From Clostridiaceae bacterium (GTDB lineage Bacteria > Bacillota_I > Bacilli_A > Erysipelotrichales > Coprobacillaceae), in the NCBI GenBank assembly GCA_902363625.1, contig CABJAS010000008.1, positions 124,001 to 188,000 on the forward strand: 64,000 nucleotides of DNA, written 5' to 3'. The translations under genes and the position numbers were made by a program. The notes under the pieces were generated by a model. That model was given only the letters and a program-made list of their open reading frames with translations. It searched no databases and was not told where the DNA came from. This document shows, in pieces, positions 46,683-54,672 of the stretch; positions within the stretch are counted from its first letter, which is position 1, and each line of letters starts with the position of its first letter.

Positions 46683-46891
46683 AACGTCCTGTCTAAGGAC
46701 GAAATCATCGTGGTACCACCTTAATTCGCATATTGCTATGCCTCAACACCTTAACGCGGCGACACGTATTTAACTACTCTTCCTTCATCAAATAAGCTCC
46801 CAGGCTACCTTTGTCCACTCTGAATGTCTTTTCCCACCTGCCAAAGACTCTCTTCATTTCAAATATGGAGTACTCCTCCTGTTCTTCACTT
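46683..46891 (-). ncRNA. T-box riboswitch, tRNA-Val
   Basis: The leader has AGAGAG of stem I, the conserved AAGGTGGTACCACG antiterminator core and a terminator CGTCCTTAGACAGGACG followed by seven T. The likely specifier is GTA (minus strand of 46806-46808), read in GGTAGCCTGGGAGC, the layout found in other T-boxes where codon precedes GCC and the 3' arm of stem I. Uncharged tRNA-Val should allow read-through into the membrane-protein gene and valS. Confidence 0.9.
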
Positions 46892-46897
46892 TATAAA

Positions 46898-46926
46898 ATC
46901 ATAGCAAAAAGAAAAGATGAAGTCAA
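46898..46926 (-). promoter_or_regulatory. promoter of T-box operon
   Basis: On the minus strand TTGACT (46921-46926), 17 bp, TATGAT (46898-46903). Confidence 0.8.
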
Positions 46927-46957
46927 TCAACTTCATCATTTATTACTTAATTTGTAT

Positions 46958-48031
46958 CTATTCTTCAATCAGTTCGCGATGAATAAGATAAAAACTATAG
47001 TCATTTTCACCTTTTGTAAGAGAGTTTGCCGTCAGAATTTCCTGATCATTGATCCAATAATACATTAAGCCGGATCCACCATAACTGATCTCCCCAATTT
47101 TTTCATCTTCTATATTACCATCATTAAAATGACTAACATGGACTTTCTTTGATTCATCGACATACAAAACAGAATTATTATCAATAAATCGTGATTTTTC
47201 AGAATCCGGCAATGTTACTTCATTCAGGCTTTTCCACTCTTTCGTCGCTAAATCAAAATACTGTTCCTCATCGAAAATTATATAGTCTGCAAGCAAATAA
47301 ACAAATTTAAGTTCTGAAGGGCATTCAATAGAAGTTTCTTTTCCATCTTTTAGATAGATATATGTATCATTTTCCTGGGTCAAAGCGGCATTTTGAGATA
47401 AATAAACCGTACATAAGGGCTTATTTTCTTCTTTTCTCCCCTCCCATAACGGCTCAACCTTTAGCTTTGGTGTAATTCGCTGATACTTGGTATAATGCTG
47501 ATTATTAAGTTCCTGAAAAAACCAATAATAAAGTCCGTCCGCTGCAATCTCAAAAGATGGATGTCCCATAAAGCTAATTCCCATTTCTTCAAACAGCACC
47601 GTTGTTTCATGGTTCTGCTTCTCCGCTATAATACTTGTTAAACCGTCTTCTTTATCCCTCATAATATAAATATACTGATCCTGATAATAAACAGCATCCC
47701 AGATTTTAATGTTCTCTCCCGGTAATTCTAAGCTTTTTAATTCCTGCGTTTCAAGATCATATTCATATAAGGCTTGAGTTCTTCCTACTTGATCTGTTAC
47801 TGTATCATCCCTTTTTTCAAATAGGAGCTTACCATTATACGCTTTAAAAAAACTAACCCATCTGCCCTCGTTTAAAACAGCGTCTAGTTCCTCACTGATC
47901 GATATCGATTCAAACGTATAACGATAACGTTCGCTGTTTTTCACATAAGGTTCATCCGGCTCCTTTTCTTTAGGCTTTGCCTGACAGCCCAGCAGACATA
48001 TTAGTAAACACAAGGCAATTATTTTTTTCAT
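46958..48031 (-). CDS. unknown lipoprotein
   Basis: This 357-residue protein has a lipoprotein signal (hydrophobic run to LLGC, cysteine at residue 16). The rest alternates short beta strands with YYW, DGLYYWF and YIYLKDGKE-type repeats, suggestive of a beta-propeller. The family is not recognised. It stands between ysxE and the T-box, and its promoter was not resolved. It may be anchored outside the membrane. Confidence 0.8.
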   Translation of the reverse strand: MKKIIALCLLICLLGCQAKPKEKEPDEPYVKNSERYRYTFESISISEELDAVLNEGRWVSFFKAYNGKLLFEKRDDTVTDQVGRTQALYEYDLETQELKSLELPGENIKIWDAVYYQDQYIYIMRDKEDGLTSIIAEKQNHETTVLFEEMGISFMGHPSFEIAADGLYYWFFQELNNQHYTKYQRITPKLKVEPLWEGRKEENKPLCTVYLSQNAALTQENDTYIYLKDGKETSIECPSELKFVYLLADYIIFDEEQYFDLATKEWKSLNEVTLPDSEKSRFIDNNSVLYVDESKKVHVSHFNDGNIEDEKIGEISYGGSGLMYYWINDQEILTANSLTKGENDYSFYLIHRELIEE

Positions 48032-48090
48032 ATTCTCTCCCTCCTGTTTTTACCGTATCAAACCCGCCACAAAATGTCAACGCTTACATA

Positions 48091-48130
48091 AAAATAAAAA
48101 GGCATAGGAATCTCTCAATTTCCTACCCCT
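48091..48130 (-). terminator. terminator after ysxE-like gene
   Basis: Minus-strand stem around TAGGAA / TTCCTA extended by GGG/GCC pairs, with a T-rich tail. Confidence 0.65.
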
Positions 48131-49051
48131 TTAGCACTCAAAGTTAACCAGCTGACTTGACAAGCGACAAACAGAATCCATGTAATAGACAAGACGTGAT
48201 AACTGTATGACATTATCAATATTCTTTCCTTTTAATTCAACGATTGGTGTAATAGACAGCAAGGCTGCCAGCAGAACTCGCTCATCGTTATAAAGCACTA
48301 CTTTATTTAAATAAAATTGAAATAAGCTGTCTAAATCGAATAAGGTATCGGTGGTTTGCTGATACATATTAAAAATATCATAGATAGGCATATCAATCTT
48401 CATATGATCAATTGAAATCAGTTTTTGATAATTAAGATAAATATGCTGATATTTAAAATTCATATAGACAAGCGATACTCGGACATACTCTTTGTTGCAG
48501 ACCATCGATTGAAACTGTTCTAAATACTTATAGGCACAGTTTAAGCTGTTTTCAATGCGATAGTAGTTCATTAAAAGCATCCACTGCCACGGTGAACGGT
48601 CAAACGACTGTTCACAATACACTAACAGCTGATAGTAATAATTCGCTCTTTCTTGAATGATGCCATAAATATCCTTGCACAGCTTTTCATAATATTGTTT
48701 GCTGACTTTCACATTATAAAAAGTATGATTATGCAGCCATGCCAAGGTTTCAAAATAAAACTTCAGCTTTAATTCCCGCATCGGTACAAGATCGGATTCA
48801 TACCACGGCATCAGATAAAAGTATTGATTCTGATAACGTGTCAAAGGGCTTTGCTGGAGGTTTAAGATAACCGGCACAAAGCAATTGATACGCAGCGTTT
48901 TAATATAATAATAATTATGTGCAAATGAATATGATTCAGTAAACTTCAAAGCTATGAAACCGTCTGCTACTTTTAATTTATATACATTTTCATTAACTTT
49001 GATTATTCCAATAATATCTAAATTATATTCATTTTTTATCAGATCGATCAT
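48131..49051 (-). CDS. ysxE: YsxE/CotS-type kinase-like protein
   Basis: This 306-residue protein is like the CotS/YsxE spore coat family of aminoglycoside-phosphotransferase fold: VYKLKVADGFIALKF is the lysine strand, FYLMPWYESD the hinge, and SIDHMKIDMPIYDI the metal-site equivalent. The catalytic HGD motif is not evident, so it may be a pseudokinase. It overlaps the spoVID-like gene by 4 bp, and valS lies two genes downstream, as in Bacillus. Confidence 0.75.
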   Translation of the reverse strand: MIDLIKNEYNLDIIGIIKVNENVYKLKVADGFIALKFTESYSFAHNYYYIKTLRINCFVPVILNLQQSPLTRYQNQYFYLMPWYESDLVPMRELKLKFYFETLAWLHNHTFYNVKVSKQYYEKLCKDIYGIIQERANYYYQLLVYCEQSFDRSPWQWMLLMNYYRIENSLNCAYKYLEQFQSMVCNKEYVRVSLVYMNFKYQHIYLNYQKLISIDHMKIDMPIYDIFNMYQQTTDTLFDLDSLFQFYLNKVVLYNDERVLLAALLSITPIVELKGKNIDNVIQLSRLVYYMDSVCRLSSQLVNFEC

Positions 49052-49866
49052 GATTCATAGTATGGAACAATGATCAAAGTACCTTTAGAGATCATGACAT
49101 CATGATTGTAGTCTCTGATCATTGCCGATGGTACATTATACTTAGTAGCAATGGTATCATAATCGTCATTATCTAATGCCACATAAATATAATAAGGAAC
49201 AAGGTCACTCTGATCTGAGATTTCAATTAAATCATCAATAGATGGATCACGTTTGGCAACGGGTGTCTCAACCGCTACTTCTTTCACCGCTTCTTTTGTC
49301 ACCGGTGCAGTGACTTCCGCTTCTAAGGGTGCAGGTGTTGGCATCGGCTTTACAACCGCTTTTTCAATAACTTCTGCTACTTCGGGCATAACATCAATGC
49401 GTTTTTCATGAACATGTTCAGGTTCTTCTGTTTTAACTTCCGGCGGTTCAGCAGAAATAACATCCTTGATTTCATCAATCAGCTCCTGATCTAATTCTTC
49501 ATCTTCTCTTAAACTTTGATCATTATAAAAACGATCTTCACTGGCTTCTACGCCATAAATATTTGCCTGAATAGTCACTAATAAATTCCCGCTTTGAATT
49601 TTATAATCAAAATCTTCTACTTTGATACTAAAATCACGCTGATCGGTAATCTTTTCAAATGGTGCTAAGATATCGATTTCTAAGAATTCATTAAAACGTT
49701 CTTTTGAAGCCATCTTTAAATATTCTCCGGTAATATCGATTCTGCCTTGTGCGCGCATTCCGGATTCTTCAATTTTGTAGTTGATGGATTCATCTACCGA
49801 GATACTCAATAATTCATTCATTTGATGATCTAAATCCACTAATTTTTCGAGATATATTTTTTGCAT
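49048..49866 (-). CDS. spoVID: SpoVID-like spore coat protein with LysM
   Basis: This 272-residue protein has an N-terminal SpoVID-like domain (1-115), an acidic and Pro/Ala-rich linker (120-215) and a C-terminal LysM (225-270) with YVALDNDDYDTIATKYNV. SpoVID anchors the coat to the forespore surface and helps encasement. Its pairing with ysxE next to valS supports the call. The sequence is shorter than the Bacillus protein (about 575 residues). Confidence 0.78.
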   Translation of the reverse strand: MQKIYLEKLVDLDHQMNELLSISVDESINYKIEESGMRAQGRIDITGEYLKMASKERFNEFLEIDILAPFEKITDQRDFSIKVEDFDYKIQSGNLLVTIQANIYGVEASEDRFYNDQSLREDEELDQELIDEIKDVISAEPPEVKTEEPEHVHEKRIDVMPEVAEVIEKAVVKPMPTPAPLEAEVTAPVTKEAVKEVAVETPVAKRDPSIDDLIEISDQSDLVPYYIYVALDNDDYDTIATKYNVPSAMIRDYNHDVMISKGTLIIVPYYES

Positions 49867-49894
49867 ATTTTTCCCCTCCTAAAAAAAGAATATG

Positions 49895-49927
49895 CAAAAA
49901 GGACAGATTTATGCTTAAATCAGTCCT
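49895..49927 (-). terminator. terminator after HAD gene
   Basis: Minus-strand AGGACTGATTT / AAATCTGTCCT with one T-T mismatch, 6-nt loop and T5, overlapping the HAD stop. Confidence 0.8.
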
Positions 49928-50679
49928 AAATGTTTACAGGCTTGTTCAATCCCGTCTGCATGGATATCCGCAGTAATATAAGAAGCTATTTTCTTTAATG
50001 GTTCTACCGCATTCCCCATCGCTACACTGTAAGGTGCTTGTTCAAACATCTTTAAATCATTCATACCATCACCAAAGACAATGATTTCCTGAAGCTTTCC
50101 ATTTAAGAGAGCCACCATTTTTTCAATGCCACGATATTTGTCAATGGCTTCTACTAAGATACAACTCGGTGAAATACGATAATGCGGCACTTTTTTCAAA
50201 GAGGGAATTAGAAATTCCTCTTGCATAGTAAGATGCAGACACATTTTATGTATAGCTTTAGCTTGAAATATATCAAAATCAGCTTTCGTGATAAAATCAA
50301 AAGCATTCTTTAGAGAACTGTTTAATTCAATAAATCTGCCATCGATACTATAGCGATTGTTGGTTGTATCGATCGATGTCGCAATAGGAATTTGATGGGC
50401 AATACACTCTTTTGCCACGGCTAAGCAGTCTTCCAGATTGAGGGGCAGCAGTTCAACAATTTTATTTTTTATGACTAAGCCATCTCCTCCATCGCAGACA
50501 TAGTTCTCAATATTTAATGCTTCCGCCTGTAAATAAGTCAAAACATAAGGTCGGCTTGTCGCAATGGCAATGAAATGCCCCTTTTCTTTTAGTTTTTCAA
50601 GCGTTCTTTTTGTACTGTCAGGTAAATGTTTATGCTCATCAACTAAAGTACCGTCAATATCAAAGAATAAGTATTTCAT
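49915..50679 (-). CDS. Cof-type HAD phosphatase
   Basis: This 254-residue protein has the HAD motif DIDGTLVDE, the TSRP segment and the C-terminal GDGMNDLKM metal motif of the Cof subfamily (type IIB cap). Family members act on sugar phosphates, flavin or other metabolites. The substrate is unknown. Confidence 0.92.
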   Translation of the reverse strand: MKYLFFDIDGTLVDEHKHLPDSTKRTLEKLKEKGHFIAIATSRPYVLTYLQAEALNIENYVCDGGDGLVIKNKIVELLPLNLEDCLAVAKECIAHQIPIATSIDTTNNRYSIDGRFIELNSSLKNAFDFITKADFDIFQAKAIHKMCLHLTMQEEFLIPSLKKVPHYRISPSCILVEAIDKYRGIEKMVALLNGKLQEIIVFGDGMNDLKMFEQAPYSVAMGNAVEPLKKIASYITADIHADGIEQACKHLGLI

Positions 50680-50985
50680 AATTTGCTCCTTTAATTGTAA
50701 TTAGCTCTAGTGTATCATAGAACCTACAATATTTAGAATCCTTTTACTGAAAATGAAAAGGGATGGGCTGCGCTCTTTAGTTCATTAGTAAATGCTGCTT
50801 TTCTTCAACTAATACATATATTTTCTCTATGTAGGCAAATACCGTCGTATAACCTATTTTTTCTCCTCTACAAAGATATGACTTTAAAACATGAAAAAGA
50901 AATGCCATAGATTTTTCTTATCCATAAATGTCTCAGCATATAAAAACACACATATAGTGTTCCATATGTGTGTCAATTCCATTAT
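50680..50985. other. 306-bp gap, little content
   Basis: The gap holds a TATGAT -10 for the HAD gene near its left end, a terminator at 50942-50974, and a 43-residue minus-strand open frame (50777-50908) with no ribosome site. No family was recognised for that frame; I see nothing else with confidence. Confidence 0.5.
50942..50974 (-). terminator. terminator after EAL gene
   Basis: Minus-strand stem ACACACATAT / ATATGTGTGT with an interior loop and a T run. Confidence 0.8.
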
Positions 50986-52734
50986 TTATGAAAGGACAGG
51001 ACTCAGCCAATGCCTTTTAAATTCATCTGCGGCAATCGGACGACTGACCAAATAGCCTTGACCGATATCACAGTGTAGTTCTCTTAAAAAGTCCAGCTGC
51101 TTTCTTGTTTCAATGCCTTCGGTCACAACAATCATTCCCATATCATGAGCCATTTCAATCACTTTTTCTAAAATGACGTAAGACCTCTGATTGACTTCAC
51201 TGCCATCCAGCAGGCTTTTATCGATTTTGAGAATATCTGCCGACACCACACTCAGCAAGCTTAATGAAGCATATCCGGTGCCAAAGTCATCAATTGCCAG
51301 CTGAAATCCCATCTGATGAAGCTGACTGGCTAACGTCAGCATTCGCTCATTCTCCTCAACGAAAGCAGATTCTGTCAATTCAAACGTAATATAGCAGTGC
51401 GGTATTGAATACATATCAACAATATGACAAAAACGTTCCAAATAATCCGGCTCACTGATATGCAGTCGCGACTGATTGATACTGATTGGCTGAATATCCA
51501 TACCGGCATCCATCCAATGACGTAAGGTCTGACATAGCTTTTCCAGCATATGAAAATCAAATTCACAAATAAATCCATGCTGTTCAAATAAAGGAATAAA
51601 TTCATTGGGCATAATCATTTCGCCACTTTTAGTTATCCATCTTGTCAGGGCTTCACCGGCAACCGTTTTCCCGCTTTCAATATCGAACTGTGGCTGAATA
51701 AAAAGTTTGAATTCATCTTTTTCAAAAGCAATCAATGCCTGCTCCAAAATAAAATTATTATGATACTGCTGCTTCATCATTTCTTCTTGATAATAAAGGA
51801 TATTTTTTTCACGCTGTGTTTCATTAATCTGATTGAGTGCGATCAACGCCTTATCCAGCATTGCCGGAATGCTTTCTTTGGAATTTTGTGGGATCAGATA
51901 GACTCCGATCAGCAAATGAACTTCTGAAAACATTTTTCTTTTCATTCTCTTATCAATCAGATCATCATTCAATTGATACAAGCGCTGATTTAAGGATTCA
52001 CGGTCTTCAAATTGATAAAGAATCGCAAACGTGTCCTTTTCAATTCTTCCGCAAGTCTCTTCCTGATTGCATGAACGTTTAACGTTCTTTGCAATATTTT
52101 CAAGCAGACGATCGCCATTACTGTAACCGTAGCGTTGATTAATATAGCGGAAATTCTGCACCTTAAACTTGATTAAGGCATAGTTTTGTTTTCGATGCTC
52201 ATGCATAAGCTTACTAACAGCATTGCAAAAGCCATTTCTGTTTTTAATATGGGTGACACTGTCCGTAGTAGCCGCTAATTTTACCCGTTCATCCATGACC
52301 TGATAAGCTACTTTTGCATTTTCAATATTAAAATAATATTCACCCTGTATATGATCGGGAATCGAATTATGTACATGGAAAATCTTCCACTCACCGTCTT
52401 CTTTTCCCCATACCACGGAAAGTCGTACCAAGACATTAGGCAAGTCCGGTGCATTGATGTTTAAAGTAGCCCAGACAATTCCTGTTTGATTATTTATTTT
52501 AACCGCATGATACTGTTCATTGGATAATTTATATTGGTCCTTGTAAAGACCATATTCTTTATTAAAGAAATACAAGATATCGTCCTTATTATGACATATT
52601 TCATCTTCTAATGTCCCAATCCAAGAAATCTGTTTTGAAATAAACGGGGTGAGTAATTCATATTCATGTGATACAAAATAGAATCCTACTACCTTTCTGG
52701 TCAGTGCAATCCACTGTTCTTCTACATCTAACAC
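50986..52734 (-). CDS. SnoaL-like plus degenerate GGDEF plus EAL phosphodiesterase
   Basis: This 582-residue protein has a SnoaL-like sensor domain (1-130, VVWGKEDGEWKIFHVHNS), a GGDEF-like domain (150-310) in which the GGDEF signature is replaced by RIEKDTF, and an EAL domain (325-575). The EAL domain has EALTRW, TESAF, DDFGTGYASL, KIDKSLL and QGYLVSRP, so the metal and catalytic residues look intact. It should hydrolyse cyclic-di-GMP. The GTG start at 52734 stands behind AAGGGGGAG. Confidence 0.88.
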   Translation of the reverse strand: MLDVEEQWIALTRKVVGFYFVSHEYELLTPFISKQISWIGTLEDEICHNKDDILYFFNKEYGLYKDQYKLSNEQYHAVKINNQTGIVWATLNINAPDLPNVLVRLSVVWGKEDGEWKIFHVHNSIPDHIQGEYYFNIENAKVAYQVMDERVKLAATTDSVTHIKNRNGFCNAVSKLMHEHRKQNYALIKFKVQNFRYINQRYGYSNGDRLLENIAKNVKRSCNQEETCGRIEKDTFAILYQFEDRESLNQRLYQLNDDLIDKRMKRKMFSEVHLLIGVYLIPQNSKESIPAMLDKALIALNQINETQREKNILYYQEEMMKQQYHNNFILEQALIAFEKDEFKLFIQPQFDIESGKTVAGEALTRWITKSGEMIMPNEFIPLFEQHGFICEFDFHMLEKLCQTLRHWMDAGMDIQPISINQSRLHISEPDYLERFCHIVDMYSIPHCYITFELTESAFVEENERMLTLASQLHQMGFQLAIDDFGTGYASLSLLSVVSADILKIDKSLLDGSEVNQRSYVILEKVIEMAHDMGMIVVTEGIETRKQLDFLRELHCDIGQGYLVSRPIAADEFKRHWLSPVLS

Positions 52735-52793
52735 TCAACACTCCCCCTTTAGACATTGCTCAACCTTTAATCATGCAACACCCTACTATCTTT

Positions 52794-52822
52794 ATTTTAG
52801 GCGTTTTGAATATAACTTTCAA
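52794..52822 (-). promoter_or_regulatory. promoter of EAL gene
   Basis: On the minus strand TTGAAA (52817-52822), 17 bp, TAAAAT (52794-52799). Confidence 0.75.
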
Positions 52823-52897
52823 GATGTTTAAGTGCTATTGCAATCTTCTATTCATTATCTGCAAATTAAAAGTCCTATCTAAGACAGAACCAAATCA

Positions 52898-53302
52898 TTA
52901 TTTAATTTCACTGATTAACGCTGTTTCAATTGCCTTTAAAATCACCTTGCTGGAATTGGTGGCCCCTGATACTATATCGACATTTAAACTCTGCTGTGCC
53001 ATGACTTCGTCAATGATCACTTCGGCTGCTTTTCCACGATCATTTTTGTGTTCAACTAAAATGATTTGTACATACTTACCGTCTTTAATCGTAACTTCTA
53101 CAGCCGCCTTAATAAAATGAACATCACACTCTCCTTTATAAACACCATCTTTTATAGATTGGAGCGATATATTTTGAATAGAGAGTTCACTGACTTTATG
53201 TTGATAGTCACTAACCTGTTTCAAATAAATTCCTAATCCTGCCAGTCCGATTAATAAAATAATAATACTAGCGTAAATAATCTTCTTATTTAATTTCTTC
53301 AT
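52898..53302 (-). CDS. FMN-binding domain membrane protein
   Basis: This 134-residue protein has an N-terminal membrane helix (about 8-25) and an extracytoplasmic FMN-binding domain ending VDIVSGATNSSKVILKAIE, with the SGAT-type site for covalent FMN attachment. Such domains carry electrons for extracytoplasmic redox or flavinylation systems. It overlaps the tetR gene by 17 bp, so the regulator probably controls it. The ATG at 53302 is preferred. Confidence 0.85.
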   Translation of the reverse strand: MKKLNKKIIYASIIILLIGLAGLGIYLKQVSDYQHKVSELSIQNISLQSIKDGVYKGECDVHFIKAAVEVTIKDGKYVQIILVEHKNDRGKAAEVIIDEVMAQQSLNVDIVSGATNSSKVILKAIETALISEIK

Positions 53303-53942
53303 TTGTTCCCGTTCCTCTCTCAATTGATTGATACAGCATCATAAAGCTGTATTGAAGGAACGCTTCTGGTGACAAACTCAATTCTTTTTGAAGATACTCT
53401 TTTTTATGATCGGCTAAAGTGATTACTCCTGACAGCATTCCCCAAAAAGCAAATAGCGTTGGTAAAATCGGCAAGTCCTCTCTTAATTCTTGAGATTTAA
53501 TCCCTTCTTTTAGAAAACTTATCAGCAAGGCATTGATCTCTTCACCGACTTGGAAAGTTTCTTTTTCTTCCGGAAGCCATTTTTCATTATTAAAATCAAT
53601 ATTAATCTTGCTGAGTGCCAGTTCAAAATAGAAAGGATAATCCTGATGATATTGAACCAATGCCCTGCAGATCGCTTCATAGCGTGTTTTTGTATCCGTA
53701 TTAGACTTTATGGCTTTAGTTATATAAGAAAGCAGTTTTTTCATGCTTTCTAAAACTAATACACCGATAATTTCTTCCTTATTTTCAAAATAAACATATA
53801 ATGTTGCTTTGCTGTAACCCGCCGCCTTGGCAATATCATCCATCGTTGTCGCTTCAATCCCCTTATTAAAAAATAACTCTTGGGCAGATAAGGCAATGCT
53901 TTCACGATGAAGACTGGCAGGCTGTTTTTTTCTTCTTCCCAT
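53286..53942 (-). CDS. TetR family transcriptional repressor
   Basis: This 218-residue protein has the TetR helix-turn-helix (about 15-60) with ATTMDDIAKAAGYSKATLYVYFENKEEI and an alpha-helical ligand domain. A perfect palindrome at its promoter indicates autorepression. The single downstream partner encodes an FMN-binding protein. Ligand unknown. Confidence 0.93.
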   Translation of the reverse strand: MGRRKKQPASLHRESIALSAQELFFNKGIEATTMDDIAKAAGYSKATLYVYFENKEEIIGVLVLESMKKLLSYITKAIKSNTDTKTRYEAICRALVQYHQDYPFYFELALSKINIDFNNEKWLPEEKETFQVGEEINALLISFLKEGIKSQELREDLPILPTLFAFWGMLSGVITLADHKKEYLQKELSLSPEAFLQYSFMMLYQSIERGTGTNEEIK

Positions 53943-53953
53943 AATTTCTCCTT

Positions 53954-53982
53954 ATATAATTAAACTTATAGTTTAATTATAT
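53954..53982. promoter_or_regulatory. TetR operator palindrome
   Basis: ATATAATTAAACT (53954-53966), a 3-bp centre and AGTTTAATTATAT (53970-53982): perfect 13-bp arms, the AAACT-N3-AGTTT form used by many TetR repressors. It covers the -10 of the tetR promoter. Confidence 0.85.
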
Positions 53983-54003
53983 TATAAAAAGAAAAGAAGT
54001 CAA
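53976..54003 (-). promoter_or_regulatory. promoter of tetR
   Basis: On the minus strand TTGACT (53998-54003), 16 bp, TATAAT (53976-53981). Confidence 0.75.
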
Positions 54004-54004
54004 T

Positions 54005-54026
54005 GAAAAAAGCCCTTATTGGGCTT
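54005..54026 (-). terminator. terminator after engB
   Basis: Minus-strand AAGCCC / GGGCTT stem with T run, overlapping the engB end. Confidence 0.85.
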
Positions 54027-54621
54027 CGTTGTCTTCTAATCCACATAATTCTAAAATATATGACCACGCTTTATCAATTCCTATTTTCTTTAGACTAGAA
54101 AAACGAACAAAATAATCTTCTTCATGAAACCCAAGTGTTTCTTTAATCAGCTTCTCATTCTTTTTCAGATCATTGCGTTTTACTTTATCTTCTTTTGTTG
54201 CTACTACGATAACGGGAATATTATAATATTTAACATATTCATACATAGTAATATCATCATGTGTCGGCTTATGGCGTAAATCTACTAATAAAATCATACA
54301 TTTCAGAGTTTTACGATGATTTAAATAGGTCTCGATAATTTCGCCAAACTGCTCTTTAATCTTATTGTTTACTTTCGCATAACCATATCCGGGAACATCG
54401 ACAAAGTACAAACTGTCATTTACATTAAAGAAGTTTAATGTTCGTGTTTTTCCCGGAGTACCTGATACCTTCGCTAATCCGTTTCGTGAAAGCATTGTAT
54501 TGATAAAACTGGATTTCCCAACGTTGCTTCGCCCCGCTAAACAAACCTCCGGTACACCTTCTTCTGGCCACTGTGACTGCCATGCCGCGCTTAATATATA
54601 TTCTGCTTTTATTACTTTCAT
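54016..54621 (-). CDS. engB: ribosome biogenesis GTPase EngB/YsxC
   Basis: This 201-residue GTPase has CLAGRSNVGKSSFIN (G1), TPGKTRTLNFF, VDVPGYGYAK (G3) and TKEDK (G4). It acts in 50S assembly. It follows lon as in Bacillus (lon-ysxC), with a terminator in the 49-bp gap before it. Confidence 0.95.
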   Translation of the reverse strand: MKVIKAEYILSAAWQSQWPEEGVPEVCLAGRSNVGKSSFINTMLSRNGLAKVSGTPGKTRTLNFFNVNDSLYFVDVPGYGYAKVNNKIKEQFGEIIETYLNHRKTLKCMILLVDLRHKPTHDDITMYEYVKYYNIPVIVVATKEDKVKRNDLKKNEKLIKETLGFHEEDYFVRFSSLKKIGIDKAWSYILELCGLEDNEAQ

Positions 54622-54641
54622 TTTTTCACCTGCTTTACTAA

Positions 54642-54672
54642 GAAAAATAAGGTAGTCTTACACTACCTTATT
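54642..54672 (-). terminator. terminator between lon and engB
   Basis: Minus-strand AATAAGGTAGT / ACTACCTTATT perfect 11-bp stem, 5-nt loop, T-rich tail, overlapping the lon stop. Confidence 0.85.

Noticed and set aside
50777..50908. 43-residue minus-strand open frame in the gap between the HAD and EAL genes
   Set aside because: No ribosome site, no promoter and no family likeness; probably chance.
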